A stretch of DNA of 6,184 nt, from the NCBI GenBank assembly GCA_002363515.1, contig DEVX01000074.1, positions 1-6,184 of the forward strand, read 5' to 3'. The translations under genes were made by a program, and so were the position numbers. The notes beneath the pieces were generated by a model, which saw only the letters and a program-made list of their open reading frames with translations, did not search any database and was not told the origin of the DNA. Positions 4,651 to 6,184 of the stretch are shown here, piece after piece (positions within the stretch are counted from its first letter, which is position 1; each line of letters starts with the position of its first letter). Source of the stretch: Candidatus Saccharibacteria bacterium UBA3225 (lineage in GTDB: Bacteria > Patescibacteriota > Saccharimonadia > Saccharimonadales > Saccharimonadaceae).

Positions 4651-5538
4651 ATGAATAAAGCAAAAGTCTATTTCACGAAAGATATATCCCCAGAATCATT
4701 ACAAAAAGTATACGACGCACTCAATGTGAAACTAACCGGCAAAATCGGTGTAAAAGTCTCCACCGGTGAACGTGGTTCTAAAGGATACCTCAAGGCTAGT
4801 CTCATTGGGCCATTTGTTAAAAATCTAAATGGCACTATCATCGAATGTAATACCGCGTACGATGGTGCACGCAACACCGCCGAAGAACATATGGAAGTTG
4901 CTAAAGAACACGGCTTCACCGACTTTGCCGATATAGATATCATGGATGCCGATGGCGAATTTAAAATTCCAGTCAAGCAGGGCAAACATCTAGAATATGA
5001 TTTAGTAGGCAAAAATTTTGCCAATTATGACGCCATTATTAATCTTGCGCACGGCAAGGGGCACGCCATGGGCGGCTTTGGCGCCAATCTCAAAAACCAG
5101 TCCATTGGCATCGCCTCGCGCAATGGCAAAGCTTACATCCACTCAGCCGGCAAGACAAATAATCCAGACACTTTATGGAGTAATCTCCCAGAACAAATCG
5201 CCTTCATTGAGTCCATGGCCGAAGCCGCAACCGCCGTCGCAGATTATCTAAAAGAGAACAACAAACCTATCGTCTATATCACCGTCATGAACGCACTCTC
5301 AGTCGACTGCGACTGCGACGCAAACCAAGGCGACCCAGTCATGGCCGACCTCGGAATTATTGCTAGCTTAGATCCAGTCGCTAACGACCAGGCTTTTATT
5401 GATATGATTTGGGATAGCAAAGATCCAGGCGCAAAGAAGCTGCAAGCACGCATCGATAGGCAAGAGGGTCGCGAAATCCTTCCATATGCCGAAAGCCTCG
5501 GCCTCGGAACGCGCCAATATGAATTAATCGAAGTATAA
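4651..5538 (+). CDS. DUF362 family protein without the ferredoxin-like Fe-S segment
   Basis: The 295-residue protein matches the DUF362 family (often called uncharacterised Fe-S center protein). Family motifs are ECNTAYDGARNTAEEHMEVAKEHGF (shown in part: Cys66, His80, His87), NLAHGKGHAMGGFGANLKN (131-149) and the C-terminal CDCD with GDPVMADLGIIASLDPVANDQA. Longer members of about 370 residues carry two CxxCxxCxxxCP clusters between the last two motifs; here that segment is absent, leaving only Cys66, Cys220 and Cys222. Function is unknown; a redox or metal role is assumed for the family. It appears soluble. The ATG at 4651 is the first in frame and seems to be used without a leader. The CorA-like gene starts 15 nt after its stop, so the two are probably co-transcribed. 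Confidence 0.82.
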   Translation: MNKAKVYFTKDISPESLQKVYDALNVKLTGKIGVKVSTGERGSKGYLKASLIGPFVKNLNGTIIECNTAYDGARNTAEEHMEVAKEHGFTDFADIDIMDADGEFKIPVKQGKHLEYDLVGKNFANYDAIINLAHGKGHAMGGFGANLKNQSIGIASRNGKAYIHSAGKTNNPDTLWSNLPEQIAFIESMAEAATAVADYLKENNKPIVYITVMNALSVDCDCDANQGDPVMADLGIIASLDPVANDQAFIDMIWDSKDPGAKKLQARIDRQEGREILPYAESLGLGTRQYELIEV

Positions 5539-5553
5539 AGGAAAACTACGAGA

Positions 5554-6184
5554 ATGTTGCGGTTTTATAAAACGGATCCAGAAACTAAGAAATTAACAAA
5601 GCTCGAAGAGCCAGAGCCCGATTCCTGGATCGACTTAGTCGAACCCACCGATGACGAAATTGCCAAAGTTCTCAAAATTACAAACATAGATGCCGACCTG
5701 CTTACAAAAATGCGCGACGACGACGAGCTCCCGCGTATAGAAGCAACTAAAAATGCTACGCTAATAGTCGTCGACGTTCCTGCTATCGACGACGATGAGC
5801 ATTATATTACTTATCCAGTCGGCATAATCGCCACTAATGATAATTATTTAGTAACAGTTTCTCCGCGTAGAACAAATATTTTTCAAGATTTTCGCAAAGG
5901 TCTTATTTCAAATTTTCGCACCGCTAAAAAGACCCGCTTTCTAATCCAAACCATGAATGCAGTTGCTGCCAAATATCTAGAAATTCTTAACGATATTTAT
6001 CGCAAACTCGAATACCGCGAAGATATGCTACAGCAGGCTACTAAAAACGAGGACCTCGTCGATTTATTAATGACCGAAAAAACATTGGTCTATTTTACGA
6101 CTTCGCTAAAAGAAAATAGCTTAGTACTAGAGCGCATTAATAAAGGGTCGGTTTTGCCGTTATATGAAGACGACTTGGATATGC
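5554..6184 (+). CDS. corA: CorA-like Mg2+/divalent cation transporter, N-terminal part
   Basis: The frame is open from ATG 5554 to the window end (210 codons, incomplete). It reads MLRFYKTDPETKKL, then SWIDLVEPTDDEIAKV, DDELPRIEATKNATLIVVDVP and YITYPVGIIATNDNYLVTVSP, the pattern of the CorA cytoplasmic alpha/beta domain, followed by long helices (from about residue 115) that form the stalk. CorA proteins are homopentameric channels that bring in Mg2+, Co2+ or Ni2+; full members are about 300-320 residues. The two membrane helices and the GMN signature would lie beyond the window, so ion selectivity cannot be judged. The weak site AAAGGA (5537-5542) lies 11 nt upstream, overlapping the stop of the DUF362 gene. 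Sharing a transcript with that gene is likely. Confidence 0.88.
   Translation, partial: MLRFYKTDPETKKLTKLEEPEPDSWIDLVEPTDDEIAKVLKITNIDADLLTKMRDDDELPRIEATKNATLIVVDVPAIDDDEHYITYPVGIIATNDNYLVTVSPRRTNIFQDFRKGLISNFRTAKKTRFLIQTMNAVAAKYLEILNDIYRKLEYREDMLQQATKNEDLVDLLMTEKTLVYFTTSLKENSLVLERINKGSVLPLYEDDLDM

Noticed and set aside
1..6184. CRISPR array or toxin-antitoxin pair
   Set aside because: No regularly spaced direct repeats exist, and no adjacent pair of short overlapping genes with known toxin or antitoxin motifs was seen.

Overview
The window looks like bacterial chromosome of low to middling GC (about 40-45% by eye) with short AT-rich intergenic gaps, Shine-Dalgarno sites of the AAAGGA or AAAGGGGG type and TAA stops. 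No gene names a species. The large serine recombinase remnant and the IS1182-type transposase fit Gram-positive anaerobes (Clostridia, Erysipelotrichia or Coriobacteriia). The leaderless-looking divergent genes at 4610/4651 also leave Actinobacteria or a reduced candidate-phylum genome possible. Taxonomy is a low-confidence inference.

Left part (1-1881): mobile-element debris. The C-terminal part of an IS1182-family transposase (minus strand) abuts a large serine recombinase (plus strand) whose catalytic N-terminal domain is missing. The recombinase is also frameshifted at an A6 run near 1183-1188, so neither gene is functional as it stands. A stem-loop follows.

Middle (1882-3080): an intact S51 (peptidase E-like) protein, then a protein-poor stretch around a tRNA-Ala(UGC) gene on the minus strand. 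Upstream of this tRNA is an unusual leader of about 160 nt. It has a good extended -10 promoter (TTGTAT, 17 bp, TATTAT) and a 5' hairpin with an all-C loop. A second hairpin carries a GAGGGGG Shine-Dalgarno in its loop. A 27-codon ORF ending NRAIGALAN follows. Three segments derived from the tRNA D-arm can pair in mutually exclusive ways. This is the best candidate for an undescribed regulatory system here, though a decayed tRNA or an amplification/assembly chimera is not excluded.

Right part (3081-6184): an acidic protein of unknown function with a strong terminator, a hemolysin III/PAQR-type membrane protein, and, divergent from it across only 40 bp, a DUF362-type protein followed by the start of a CorA-like metal-ion transporter that runs off the window. 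The last two probably form an operon. Both divergent genes start about 7 nt after an extended -10 (TGCTACAAT and TGCTAAAAT), so both may be leaderless.
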